The position numbers were made by a program, and so were the translations under genes. 64,000 bases of DNA from UBA2334 sp964396895 (lineage in GTDB: Bacteria; Pseudomonadota; Gammaproteobacteria; Burkholderiales; Burkholderiaceae_C): the NCBI GenBank assembly GCA_964396895.1, contig CAYNGJ010000002.1:124001-188000 (forward strand). The letters run 5' to 3'. Under the pieces are notes generated by a model. It saw only the letters and a list, made by a program, of their open reading frames with translations. It was not told where the DNA came from and did no database searches. Positions 36,476 to 43,855 of the stretch are shown here, in pieces (within the stretch, counting starts at the first letter, position 1; every line of letters starts with the position of its first letter).

Positions 36476-36751
36476 TCAGATGCCCGGTGGCAGCGTGGCC
36501 GTGACGTGCATGTCCTGCACCTGGCTGCTCGCGTCGATCAAGCGCAGCTTGCTGGCGTAGTACTGGTCCAGCCGCCATTCAGCCAGGATGGCCATGGCCA
36601 ATTCAAAGCGTTTGTAGTCGAGTTGGTACAACCGTGTCACGCCAAACTGGCCGTCCGTTTCCAGGGCCAGCACAAGGTCTGACAGGGTGCGGGCGGCGGC
36701 GTCTGTGGGGTTTTTCTCGATGAACTTAAAAGCTTTTTTGATGGCGAGCAT
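36476..36751 (-). CDS. Conserved hypothetical protein, 91 residues
   Basis: A small cytoplasmic protein, MLAIKKAFKFIEKNPTD at the start, mostly helical and amphipathic with no transmembrane segment, cysteine or known motif (central LETDGQFGVTRLYQLDYKRF, then AMAILAEWRLDQYY). The codon usage is like that of its neighbours. It converges on uvrD, 33 bases away. I do not recognise its family. Confidence 0.7.
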   Translation of the reverse strand: MLAIKKAFKFIEKNPTDAAARTLSDLVLALETDGQFGVTRLYQLDYKRFELAMAILAEWRLDQYYASKLRLIDASSQVQDMHVTATLPPGI

Positions 36752-36994
36752 GGTGCTGTCCTACTGAAGGTTGAAGGTGTGTGGGCGGGCACGGTCACGC
36801 CGCGCACCCCCACTCTCTACCGAGGCTAACCCGAGGCAGGTGCCGCCATGATGACAACGGCGTGTCAGTTCCAAGACATGGCACTTGACAGCGCCACACC
36901 GGTTTTGGCGGGTGGCCAACGGGGCCATGGCCTTGACACGGATGTGTCACATCGATGGCCGATATTCGGCTTTTTTCAACCCGCCGGAGTGTCC

Positions 36995-39175
36995 ATGCAG
37001 ACCGCCAACAGCTACGACGACAACGAGATCGTCAACCCCTCCCACAACCCCCACATGGACGACATCCTGTCCATTCGCCTGAGCCGTCGCCAAACCCTCA
37101 AAGGTGGCGTGAGTGTGACGGCCGGGGTGTTGCTCGGTGGTGCCAGCCTCACCGCCTGCGGCGGCGGTGACGATGCCGCCGAGCCCGGCCTCAAGCTGGG
37201 TTTCGCCGCCGTGGCCAAAAACAAGAACGACGTGGTCACCGTGCCCACGGGCTATCAGGTCAGCATCCTGCACGCGCTGGGCGACCCGCTGCAGTACGGT
37301 GACGAGTCCTGGAAGGACGATGGCAGTGAAACCGCCGAGTCCTACAACCGCCGCGCGGGCGACGGCCACGACGGCATGTACTACTTCGGCCTGAGTGACA
37401 CCGGCCAGTTCCAGTCCAACCGTTCAGACCGCGGCTTGCTGGCCGTCAACCACGAATACGTGGTGGCCCCCAATGGCCTGCACCCCAACGGCCGCACCCC
37501 AGGCGCGGCCCGCGTGGCCAGCGAAGTGGACAAGGAAATTTACGCCCATGGCGTGAGTGTGGTGGAAGTCAAGCGCGGCACCACCGGCACCGACATGAGC
37601 ATGGTGCGCGGCTCCAAGTACAACCGCCGGATCACATCGGCCACCGACATGGTGTTCGCTGGTCCCGCCAAAGGCAATGCGCTGCTGCGCACGGTGTTTT
37701 CGTCCGACGGCAGCAAAACCCGTGGCACCAACAACAACTGCGCCAACGGCTACACCCCCTGGGGCACCTACCTGACGTGTGAAGAGAACTTCCTCAACGT
37801 CATCAGCCGCGCAGCCGCAGACGATGCCAAGCGCAGCGCCAAAGAGGTGGTGGCCCTCAAACGCTACGGCTTGCCTGAAAACCGGAAAAGCCCCTACCTC
37901 TGGGAAACCGCTGGCAGTGCCGACCTTTACGCCCGCTGGACCTCCAGCGTGACCGGTGCCACCGCCGCCGACGACTACCGCAACACCATCAACACGTTTG
38001 GCTGGGTGGTGGAAATTGACCCGTTTGCCCCCACTTCCACGCCCACCAAGCGCACGGCCCTGGGCCGCTTCAACCACGAAGGTGCCTGGCCTGCACCTGC
38101 CGTGGTGGGCCAACCCATCGTCATGTACATGGGTGACGATGCGCGCAACGAGTACATCTACAAGTTTGTGTCCAAGGCACTGTGGGACGCCAAGGACGTG
38201 AACGGTGGCCTGGCGGCCGGAGCCAAGTACCTGGACGAAGGCACGCTGTACGTGGCCAAGTTCTCGACCGACGGCACTGGCCAGTGGCTGGAACTTACCT
38301 TTGGTAAGAATGGCCTGGACGCCAGCCATGCGGTGTACGCGTTTGCCGACCAGGGCGACGTGCTCATCAACGCCCGGCTGGCGGGCGATGCACTGGGCGC
38401 CACCAAGATGGACCGTCCCGAGTGGGGCGCGGTCAACCCGCTCAACGGCGAGGCCTACATGACCCTCACCAACAACAGCAACCGCGTGGCCCCCACGGCC
38501 ACGCCCACGGGCTCGCAGCTCAAGCCCGATGCCGCCAACCCCCGTTACTACGAAGACAGCTACACCAACGCCGACGGGAGCACCAAGACCAACAAGGGCA
38601 ACCCACACGGCCACATCATCCGCTGGCGCGAAGAGGCGGGTCTGGTCACGGCCACCCGTTTTGCCTGGGACATCTACCTGTTCGGTGCGGAAGCCACCGC
38701 CCCTGGCGACGTGAACCTGTCTGGTCTGACCGCCGTGAACGACTTCTCCAGCCCCGACGGTCTGTACTTCGACCACCGCGGCCTGCTGTGGATTCAAACC
38801 GACGATGGTGCTTACACCGACGTCACCAACTGCATGATGCTGGCCGCGGTGCCCGGCAAGGTGGGCGACGGCGGCAAGGTCACCGCTGCCGGGGGCACCA
38901 GCACCGTCAAAGGGGCGAATGCCTCCGCCGACAGTGTGCGCCGCTTCCTCGTGGGTCCGAAAGACTGCGAAATCACGGGGGTGGCCGTCACCCCCGATGG
39001 CAAAACCCTGTTCTTCAACGTGCAGCACCCCGGTGAAGACGGTACACCCGACTTTGCGGCCAAAACCTTCAGCAGCCACTGGCCTGCCAGCCAGACCGAC
39101 GCCGCTTCGACCAAGCGCCCCCGCTCCGCCACCGTGGTGGTCACCCGCACCGATGGGGGCAGCATCGGCATGTGA
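36995..39175 (+). CDS. PhoX-family alkaline phosphatase (DUF839), Tat-exported
   Basis: A 726-residue protein. The N-terminus has a twin-arginine signal (LSRRQTLKGG, Arg31-Arg32) followed by a hydrophobic stretch ending SLTACGGG, so it may be exported folded and possibly lipid-anchored. PhoX-type blocks include LLAVNHEYV, WGTYLTCEENF, GRFNHEGAW, YMGDDARNEYIYKFVS and DGLYFDHRGLLWIQTDDG. PhoX enzymes use calcium and iron to release phosphate from esters. I found no convincing Pho box upstream; GATGTG-T-CACATC at 36941-36953 is a small palindrome of unknown meaning. GGAG precedes ATG 36995. Confidence 0.9.
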   Translation: MQTANSYDDNEIVNPSHNPHMDDILSIRLSRRQTLKGGVSVTAGVLLGGASLTACGGGDDAAEPGLKLGFAAVAKNKNDVVTVPTGYQVSILHALGDPLQYGDESWKDDGSETAESYNRRAGDGHDGMYYFGLSDTGQFQSNRSDRGLLAVNHEYVVAPNGLHPNGRTPGAARVASEVDKEIYAHGVSVVEVKRGTTGTDMSMVRGSKYNRRITSATDMVFAGPAKGNALLRTVFSSDGSKTRGTNNNCANGYTPWGTYLTCEENFLNVISRAAADDAKRSAKEVVALKRYGLPENRKSPYLWETAGSADLYARWTSSVTGATAADDYRNTINTFGWVVEIDPFAPTSTPTKRTALGRFNHEGAWPAPAVVGQPIVMYMGDDARNEYIYKFVSKALWDAKDVNGGLAAGAKYLDEGTLYVAKFSTDGTGQWLELTFGKNGLDASHAVYAFADQGDVLINARLAGDALGATKMDRPEWGAVNPLNGEAYMTLTNNSNRVAPTATPTGSQLKPDAANPRYYEDSYTNADGSTKTNKGNPHGHIIRWREEAGLVTATRFAWDIYLFGAEATAPGDVNLSGLTAVNDFSSPDGLYFDHRGLLWIQTDDGAYTDVTNCMMLAAVPGKVGDGGKVTAAGGTSTVKGANASADSVRRFLVGPKDCEITGVAVTPDGKTLFFNVQHPGEDGTPDFAAKTFSSHWPASQTDAASTKRPRSATVVVTRTDGGSIGM

Positions 39176-39228
39176 CGTGATTTTGCCCATGACCTTCTCC
39201 GCTTCACTGGGGCGGTGATCGGGCAGAA

Positions 39229-39264
39229 AAAAAGCCCCGCCGTGTCATCACTGGCGGGGCTTTT
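39229..39264. terminator. Two-way Rho-independent terminator
   Basis: AAGCCCCGCC (39232-39241) pairs with GGCGGGGCTT (39253-39262). A T run follows on the plus strand, and the A run before it becomes a longer T run on the minus strand. It lies between the convergent phoX and FlgO-like genes. Confidence 0.9.
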
Positions 39265-39314
39265 GTTTGGCGACAGGGGCCAAGGGCGTGCAGCGATCGC
39301 ACACCCGCGCGGCG

Positions 39315-39887
39315 TCACATGGTGCGCAGGGGCTGCTGCAACAGCTTGTTGACGTCGGCGTTGTTGGGCAGGGCGTAGTCAAAGCCCTTGATGATCTGTC
39401 CGGTGTCGGTTTTCACCAGTTTCAGGCTCACAAACGTGGCGCTGGCCGCTGCCGAGTAGGTGCCCACCACCACCATGCCGGCGCTGTGGACCTTGGCAAT
39501 GTCTTTCAGCTCGCGCGAGAGCATGAGCTCGCCCGTTTCTTCGCGCACAAAAATGTCGCCACGCAGCTTCAGCTCTTTGACCAGAAAGCCTTGCGCCACC
39601 AGCTGCGAGGCGTATTGCTCGGACAGCGTGCGGCCCAGTGGGGCGGTTTTGCGCAGGTCATTGACGTTGACCACGGTGGCCACCAACAGGGGTGTGCCGG
39701 CCATGTTTTTCATGTCCAGACCCGCCACCAGGCTCTGGATCGCCTCGCGGTTGGTGCTCACAAATTTGCTGGCCTTGGCCTCTTCGTAGGTGGGTTCGGT
39801 TTTGACGTAGGCACCGGAGCCAGGGGCCGAGCAAGCGCTCAACACACCGGCGGCCACCAGCACCAAGGGCAGGACAATGCGTTTCAT
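39315..39887 (-). CDS. FlgO-family lipoprotein
   Basis: A 190-residue lipoprotein with signal MKRIVLPLVLVAAGVLSAC (lipobox LSAC, Cys19). The mature part matches the FlgO-type domain (PLGRTLSEQYASQLVAQGF, then ELMLSRELKDIAKVHSAGMV, VVGTYS). FlgO proteins support outer-membrane passage of flagella in Vibrio; in other bacteria they occur outside flagellar clusters, as here. Its start overlaps the stop of the upstream lipoprotein gene (ATGA), so the two products are probably made together. Confidence 0.82.
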   Translation of the reverse strand: MKRIVLPLVLVAAGVLSACSAPGSGAYVKTEPTYEEAKASKFVSTNREAIQSLVAGLDMKNMAGTPLLVATVVNVNDLRKTAPLGRTLSEQYASQLVAQGFLVKELKLRGDIFVREETGELMLSRELKDIAKVHSAGMVVVGTYSAAASATFVSLKLVKTDTGQIIKGFDYALPNNADVNKLLQQPLRTM

Positions 39888-40561
39888 TGGGCCACCACCT
39901 TCATGGTTTTGAACTCTGGCGCGTGCTTGAACAGCGTGGCATCGGCGTTTTCGATGTAGTAGACGTCGGTCTTGCGCGTCAATATCTGGTCGGGGGTGGC
40001 CGCCGTGGTGGTCAGAATCAACTCAGTGGCGGTGGGGCCGCCAGATCCCACGCTGCTGCCGTAGTCCGCAGCACCTGCCAAGCCCAGACCACCCAGCATC
40101 TGGGTATCCAGGTGTTGGTTGCGCAGGCCATACAGGGCAAACACACCCGCTGTCAATGCGGTGTACATGCCAGGCACAAAGTGGGGGCGCGGGCTGTTGT
40201 GCACCACCAGCTGGGCTTTGTAGCTCAGTTGCAGGGCGCTTTGACCATTGGCCGTGACGCGACGGCCGGAGCGCACCAGTGCGGTGGTCAGCAGCTCGTG
40301 GTAGGCCTTGTCGAACTCGGTGGATTTTTCCGGAGCGGTGAGCGACACACGCGCATTGCTGGCCACACCGGAGTCGTCGAGCATTTTCAGCGTCTCGCGC
40401 ACCGCGTCGTGGGAGATGATTTGCCAATGTCCCGCAGAGCGGACTTTCTTTTGCTCGGTGAGGTCGAAGTTGCCCGACACGGGGATGGGGGACTGGGCGC
40501 AACCCGCCAGCGTGGCGATGGCCAATGCCATGGCGCCACCAGAGATGAGGGTAGGTTTCAA
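39884..40561 (-). CDS. Putative lipoprotein with TTG start, partner of the FlgO-like protein
   Basis: A 225-residue product. No ATG fits: the in-frame ATG at 40531 would cut the signal peptide and those further upstream lack family-like sequence. A TTG at 40561 stands eight bases after AAAGGAG and gives the lipoprotein signal MKPTLISGGAMALAIATLAG with Cys21. The mature part has no motif I know; central DKAYHELLTTALVRSGRRV and GPTATELILTTT suggest an envelope-assembly role like that of CsgG/FlgT-type lipoproteins, weakly. It is the first gene of a pair with the FlgO-like protein. Confidence 0.75.
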   Translation of the reverse strand: MKPTLISGGAMALAIATLAGCAQSPIPVSGNFDLTEQKKVRSAGHWQIISHDAVRETLKMLDDSGVASNARVSLTAPEKSTEFDKAYHELLTTALVRSGRRVTANGQSALQLSYKAQLVVHNSPRPHFVPGMYTALTAGVFALYGLRNQHLDTQMLGGLGLAGAADYGSSVGSGGPTATELILTTTAATPDQILTRKTDVYYIENADATLFKHAPEFKTMKVVAQ

Positions 40562-40741
40562 GACGGGTACTCCTTTGCACCAGTTGTTGTAACGGCTGTG
40601 GCCACCGACGGCGTCAGGCACCTGGTTCGCCTGGCGCGCGCCCTGGTTGTGGCAACGCTTGTAAATTATGGCTGATTGGCCCTGCCTGCCGACAGGAAAA
40701 TGGACTTTGTGTGTGGCACGCACCACGGCGCAGGGCACGGC

Positions 40742-41452
40742 TCAGTAGTCACCGCTGAATTTGCTGCCTTTGCGGCCACTGATTTGCCAGGCGGTGCGCT
40801 GGTTGACCAGTCCGGCGAGGAACTCCAGTTCTTCGTCGGTGTGGTTGATGGCGCGCGCCGGAGACAGGCGGACTTCACCGTTGCCTTGCCGGTCCATCCA
40901 GAAAGCCTCGTGGTAATCGGCGGTGGAGGTGGCGGATTCGGACGCGGTGGTCAGGTCCACCGTGCCATAGCAGTTGCAGAAATAGCCCCGGAAGTTCTGC
41001 TCGGGGAACACTTCCGTGTACACCCCCGTGCCCCGGATGCCGGCGGTGACCGTGGGTGTCACGATGCGCCGGTCATTGCCCTTGCCCCAGACGCTGACCA
41101 CCGCACCGGTGAGCAGCCTCAGCAAGCTGACCACGTTGAGGCTGCTGCCGCGTTCGACCGTCAGGCGGGAGTTTTGCCGCACGTGGAAAGAGGAGTTGCC
41201 AATCACGAAAATCAGCCGTGACTGGGGGCCGGTTTCCAGCATGTCGCCCGTCTGCACCACCGTCTGGGGACGCAGACGCTCACCGTTGAGCAGGGCATCC
41301 CCTTCCAGTTCGACGATGTTGCTGCGTTGTTGGGCAAAAGCGCCGCTCCACCCCCCCAGTGCCACCCAACCGGCCGCCGCCTGAAGCGTTTGGCGACGCT
41401 GAAACCACAGCAGTTCGGTTTCGGTCCGGCCTTGCAGTGTGTGTTGGCTCAT
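40742..41452 (-). CDS. FecR-domain exported protein
   Basis: A 236-residue protein. After a short N-terminal segment there is a twin-arginine-like start FQRRQTLQAAAGWVALGG and cleavage near AFA. The FecR beta-domain follows: EGDALLNGERLRPQTVVQTG, DMLETGPQSRLIFVIGNSSF, TPTVTAGIRGTGVY. A C-terminal part has FCNCYG. With no sigma/TonB genes nearby, this is not an iron-citrate regulator; free-standing FecR-domain proteins are often cell-envelope proteins. It lies upstream of the FlgO pair in the same direction (180-base gap). Confidence 0.82.
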   Translation of the reverse strand: MSQHTLQGRTETELLWFQRRQTLQAAAGWVALGGWSGAFAQQRSNIVELEGDALLNGERLRPQTVVQTGDMLETGPQSRLIFVIGNSSFHVRQNSRLTVERGSSLNVVSLLRLLTGAVVSVWGKGNDRRIVTPTVTAGIRGTGVYTEVFPEQNFRGYFCNCYGTVDLTTASESATSTADYHEAFWMDRQGNGEVRLSPARAINHTDEELEFLAGLVNQRTAWQISGRKGSKFSGDY

Positions 41453-41513
41453 GTGGGCTCCTGAAGGGTGGGTGTGGTGATGATATTGTGCCGACCGTCA
41501 GGGGAGGGTGGGC

Positions 41514-42293
41514 TCAGTCCTGGGGTGGATCATCAGCGACAAAACTGTCGCGAAACGTGAAGTAAGTGGAGGTGAAGAACATGGCGGCCATCAGCAGTAC
41601 CGATGGCAGCACAAACAGCCCGGCGAGCTGTTCGCTCCCCAGCAAGGCCATGACCAAACTGAGTGCCATGCCGGCGGCCATGAACACCCCCAGCCAGCCC
41701 ACTGCGTACACCATCAGCGCACCCTTGTTTTTCCAGCAGGCCATGGCACTGAAGAACAGGCTTTTGACCGGCGACACGCCATGCCAGTGCACCAACGCCG
41801 GCGCATGCCAGAACAAGATGGCCAGCGGCAGGTACAAACCCATGCCCACCCACAGGGCGCGCTGGAATTCGGGCTCGTTGGCCAGCTCGCGGGTGATGGG
41901 TTCGCCGTTCAGGTAGACGCTGGCAAATTGGCCACCGTCAAACAGGGCTGAGATGCCCATGATCAGCAAAAACCCCAGCGCGTACAGGCCACCCAGCGTC
42001 AGCATGGCCTGCATGCGTTGCTTGCCCGCTGCAAACGCACTGGCCAGCACCGCAGGCATGGGAAACCTGCCTTCCGAGGCCTGGCGTGCAGCGGTCATGA
42101 GGCCCAGGGTGGCCGCGGGCAGCAGTGCCAACGACAGGGCACTGCCCAGCAGGGGGATGGCCGACAGCAGTGACACCACGCCCATGAACATGAAGAACAA
42201 GCCCGCCAGTGCCAAGGGCTGGCGAAAAAAGGTCTTCATGCCAAGGCGCACCCACAACCAACCGGTTTTGGCGGGAACAATGTTCAGTTTCAT
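41514..42293 (-). CDS. BPSS1780-family inner-membrane protein
   Basis: A 259-residue membrane protein with about six hydrophobic segments; the N-terminus MKLNIVPAKTGWLWVRLGMK, then TFFRQPLALAGLFFMFM, is the hallmark of the BPSS1780 family found next to homoserine kinase in Burkholderiales. Function unknown. ATG 42293 lies 10 bases after the thrB stop, so both are probably on one transcript. Confidence 0.87.
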   Translation of the reverse strand: MKLNIVPAKTGWLWVRLGMKTFFRQPLALAGLFFMFMGVVSLLSAIPLLGSALSLALLPAATLGLMTAARQASEGRFPMPAVLASAFAAGKQRMQAMLTLGGLYALGFLLIMGISALFDGGQFASVYLNGEPITRELANEPEFQRALWVGMGLYLPLAILFWHAPALVHWHGVSPVKSLFFSAMACWKNKGALMVYAVGWLGVFMAAGMALSLVMALLGSEQLAGLFVLPSVLLMAAMFFTSTYFTFRDSFVADDPPQD

Positions 42294-42303
42294 GGGGGTG
42301 GGG

Positions 42304-43284
42304 TCATCCCAGGGCAAGAGAGTTCAATGTGGACGCATGCTGCGCACGTTGGCGCAACACCCGTTCGAAGTGGGTGGGGTCGTGTGGTTGCAGCATGGCC
42401 GCCTCACGGGGCAAGTGCCAGTCCCACAGGCGCGAGGTCCAAAACCGCAAGGCCCCTGCGCGCAGCATGGCGGGCAGCAGTTCCCGTTCTGCGCCGGTCA
42501 GCGGACGCACCGTTTGGTAAGCCTGAACCATGGCTTGGGCGCGCTCGGTGTGGTGGGCGCCGGTGTCGAGGTCAATGCACCAGTCATTCAGGCACACCGC
42601 CAAGTCAAACAGAAAGCTGTCGTGCCCGGCAAAGTAGAAATCGAAGAAGCCCGTCAGGGTTGGACCTTCGAACATCACGTTGTCTCGGAACAGGTCGGCG
42701 TGCACCGGGCCGCGGGGCAGCGCCCCATAGGCGGGGCTGGCCGCCACGTGGTTTTGGTAGGCCAGTTCGGCCTGGATCAGCTGGGCTTGGGGTTCATCCA
42801 AATGCGGCAGTACCACGGGCACGGTCTCGTTCCACCAGGCCAGACCGCGCAAATTGGGCTGCTGGCGGTCGTAATCCTGACCCGCCAGGTGCATGCGCGC
42901 CAGCATCTGGCCCACGGCGGCACAGTGGGCGGCCTGTGGGGCCAGTTGGCTCTTGCCCGCCAGTTTGTTGACCACCGCCGCCGGTTTGCCTTTGAGCTTG
43001 TGCAAGATGTGCCCCTTGGCGTCGGGAGCAGGGTCGGGTACGGGAATGCCTTTGCCCGCCAGGTGCTTCATCAGGTGCAGGTAGAAGGGCAGCTGCTCGA
43101 AGGTCAGGCGTTCGAACAGTGTCAGCACATGCTCGTGGACCACGCCGTCGCGTTCGGTGGTGGCGAAATAGTTGGTGTTTTCAATGCCCCCTGCACAGCC
43201 TTTGAGTGCGGTGAGCTCACCCAGCCCCAGCTTGCGCAAGAGACTGGCGGCTTCGGTGCGGGTCACTTTGGTAAATACGGCCAT
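42304..43284 (-). CDS. thrB: Homoserine kinase, ThrB2 type (APH fold)
   Basis: A 326-residue kinase phosphorylating homoserine in threonine synthesis. It is of the aminoglycoside-phosphotransferase fold, not the GHMP fold: MAVFTKVTRTEAASLL at the N-terminus, GGIENTNYFATT, PVHADLFRDNVMFEG (catalytic loop with Asp and Asn) and GFFDFYFAGHD (metal-binding Asp). Length is typical. The frame is open upstream but the family N-terminus is at 43284. Confidence 0.95.
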   Translation of the reverse strand: MAVFTKVTRTEAASLLRKLGLGELTALKGCAGGIENTNYFATTERDGVVHEHVLTLFERLTFEQLPFYLHLMKHLAGKGIPVPDPAPDAKGHILHKLKGKPAAVVNKLAGKSQLAPQAAHCAAVGQMLARMHLAGQDYDRQQPNLRGLAWWNETVPVVLPHLDEPQAQLIQAELAYQNHVAASPAYGALPRGPVHADLFRDNVMFEGPTLTGFFDFYFAGHDSFLFDLAVCLNDWCIDLDTGAHHTERAQAMVQAYQTVRPLTGAERELLPAMLRAGALRFWTSRLWDWHLPREAAMLQPHDPTHFERVLRQRAQHASTLNSLALG

Positions 43285-43372
43285 GTCACGGGTGGGAGAA
43301 ACAAAAGGGCACAAAAAGCGCAGCCGAGGTGGCTGCCAGGTAGGTGGTCTGCGCGGGTAAAGCTGCCGGAGC

Positions 43373-43741
43373 TCAGAAGTCGAACAGACGCCAGCTGCTG
43401 CGGCCAGGGCTGCCCGCCAGTCCACTGCGTTGACCGGCTGGGCTGGCCGGGCCTTGCGCACCGTCGGCCGGATGAATGTGGTAGGCGGGCAGGCCGGACT
43501 TGGTGGTCACCTCGATTTGCCGTGTCTGGCCGCCCACCCGCAGCTCTTCCACCCGGCTGCCCCCGTCTTCGTGGGTGATGCGCTCGACTTTGGCGCTGGG
43601 CCGTTCGGTGGTGGGGGTGTCTGTCTGGGCCTGCGCCACGCTCAGGCAGGCGGTCAGGCCCGCGGCGAACATTCCGCGCAAACGGGGCCAAGGGGCGTGC
43701 GAGCCGGGGGCCGCAGCAGCAGGGGTGTGTGAAAAAGCCAT
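43373..43741 (-). CDS. DUF2782 exported protein
   Basis: A 122-residue product with a signal sequence (core GMFAAGLTACLSVAQA, cut near residue 39; an internal start at Met24 would give a normal-length signal). The mature domain has VERITHEDGGSRVEELRVGG, QTRQIEVTTKSGLPAYHI and a C-terminal WRLFDF, typical of DUF2782. Function unknown. It is divergent from polA, the usual neighbour in this order. Confidence 0.83.
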   Translation of the reverse strand: MAFSHTPAAAAPGSHAPWPRLRGMFAAGLTACLSVAQAQTDTPTTERPSAKVERITHEDGGSRVEELRVGGQTRQIEVTTKSGLPAYHIHPADGAQGPASPAGQRSGLAGSPGRSSWRLFDF

Positions 43742-43855
43742 GCCCGATTGTAGGCAAGCCACCCTTGGCCCAAGAAGTCCATGGCGGGCGTGTCCGACGC
43801 TGGTCGGTGCCCGTGGTCCGGCGCGCGGGGCACAGCCATGCCCGACAATGCCGCC

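Noticed and set aside
36752..36994. Pho box before phoX
   Set aside because: Scattered TGTCA and TTGACA sequences occur, but not the direct repeats with the 11-base period needed for PhoB.
40742..41452. FecR anti-sigma regulator of an iron-uptake system
   Set aside because: No ECF sigma or TonB receptor gene is nearby and the N-terminus is an export signal rather than a cytoplasmic anti-sigma domain.
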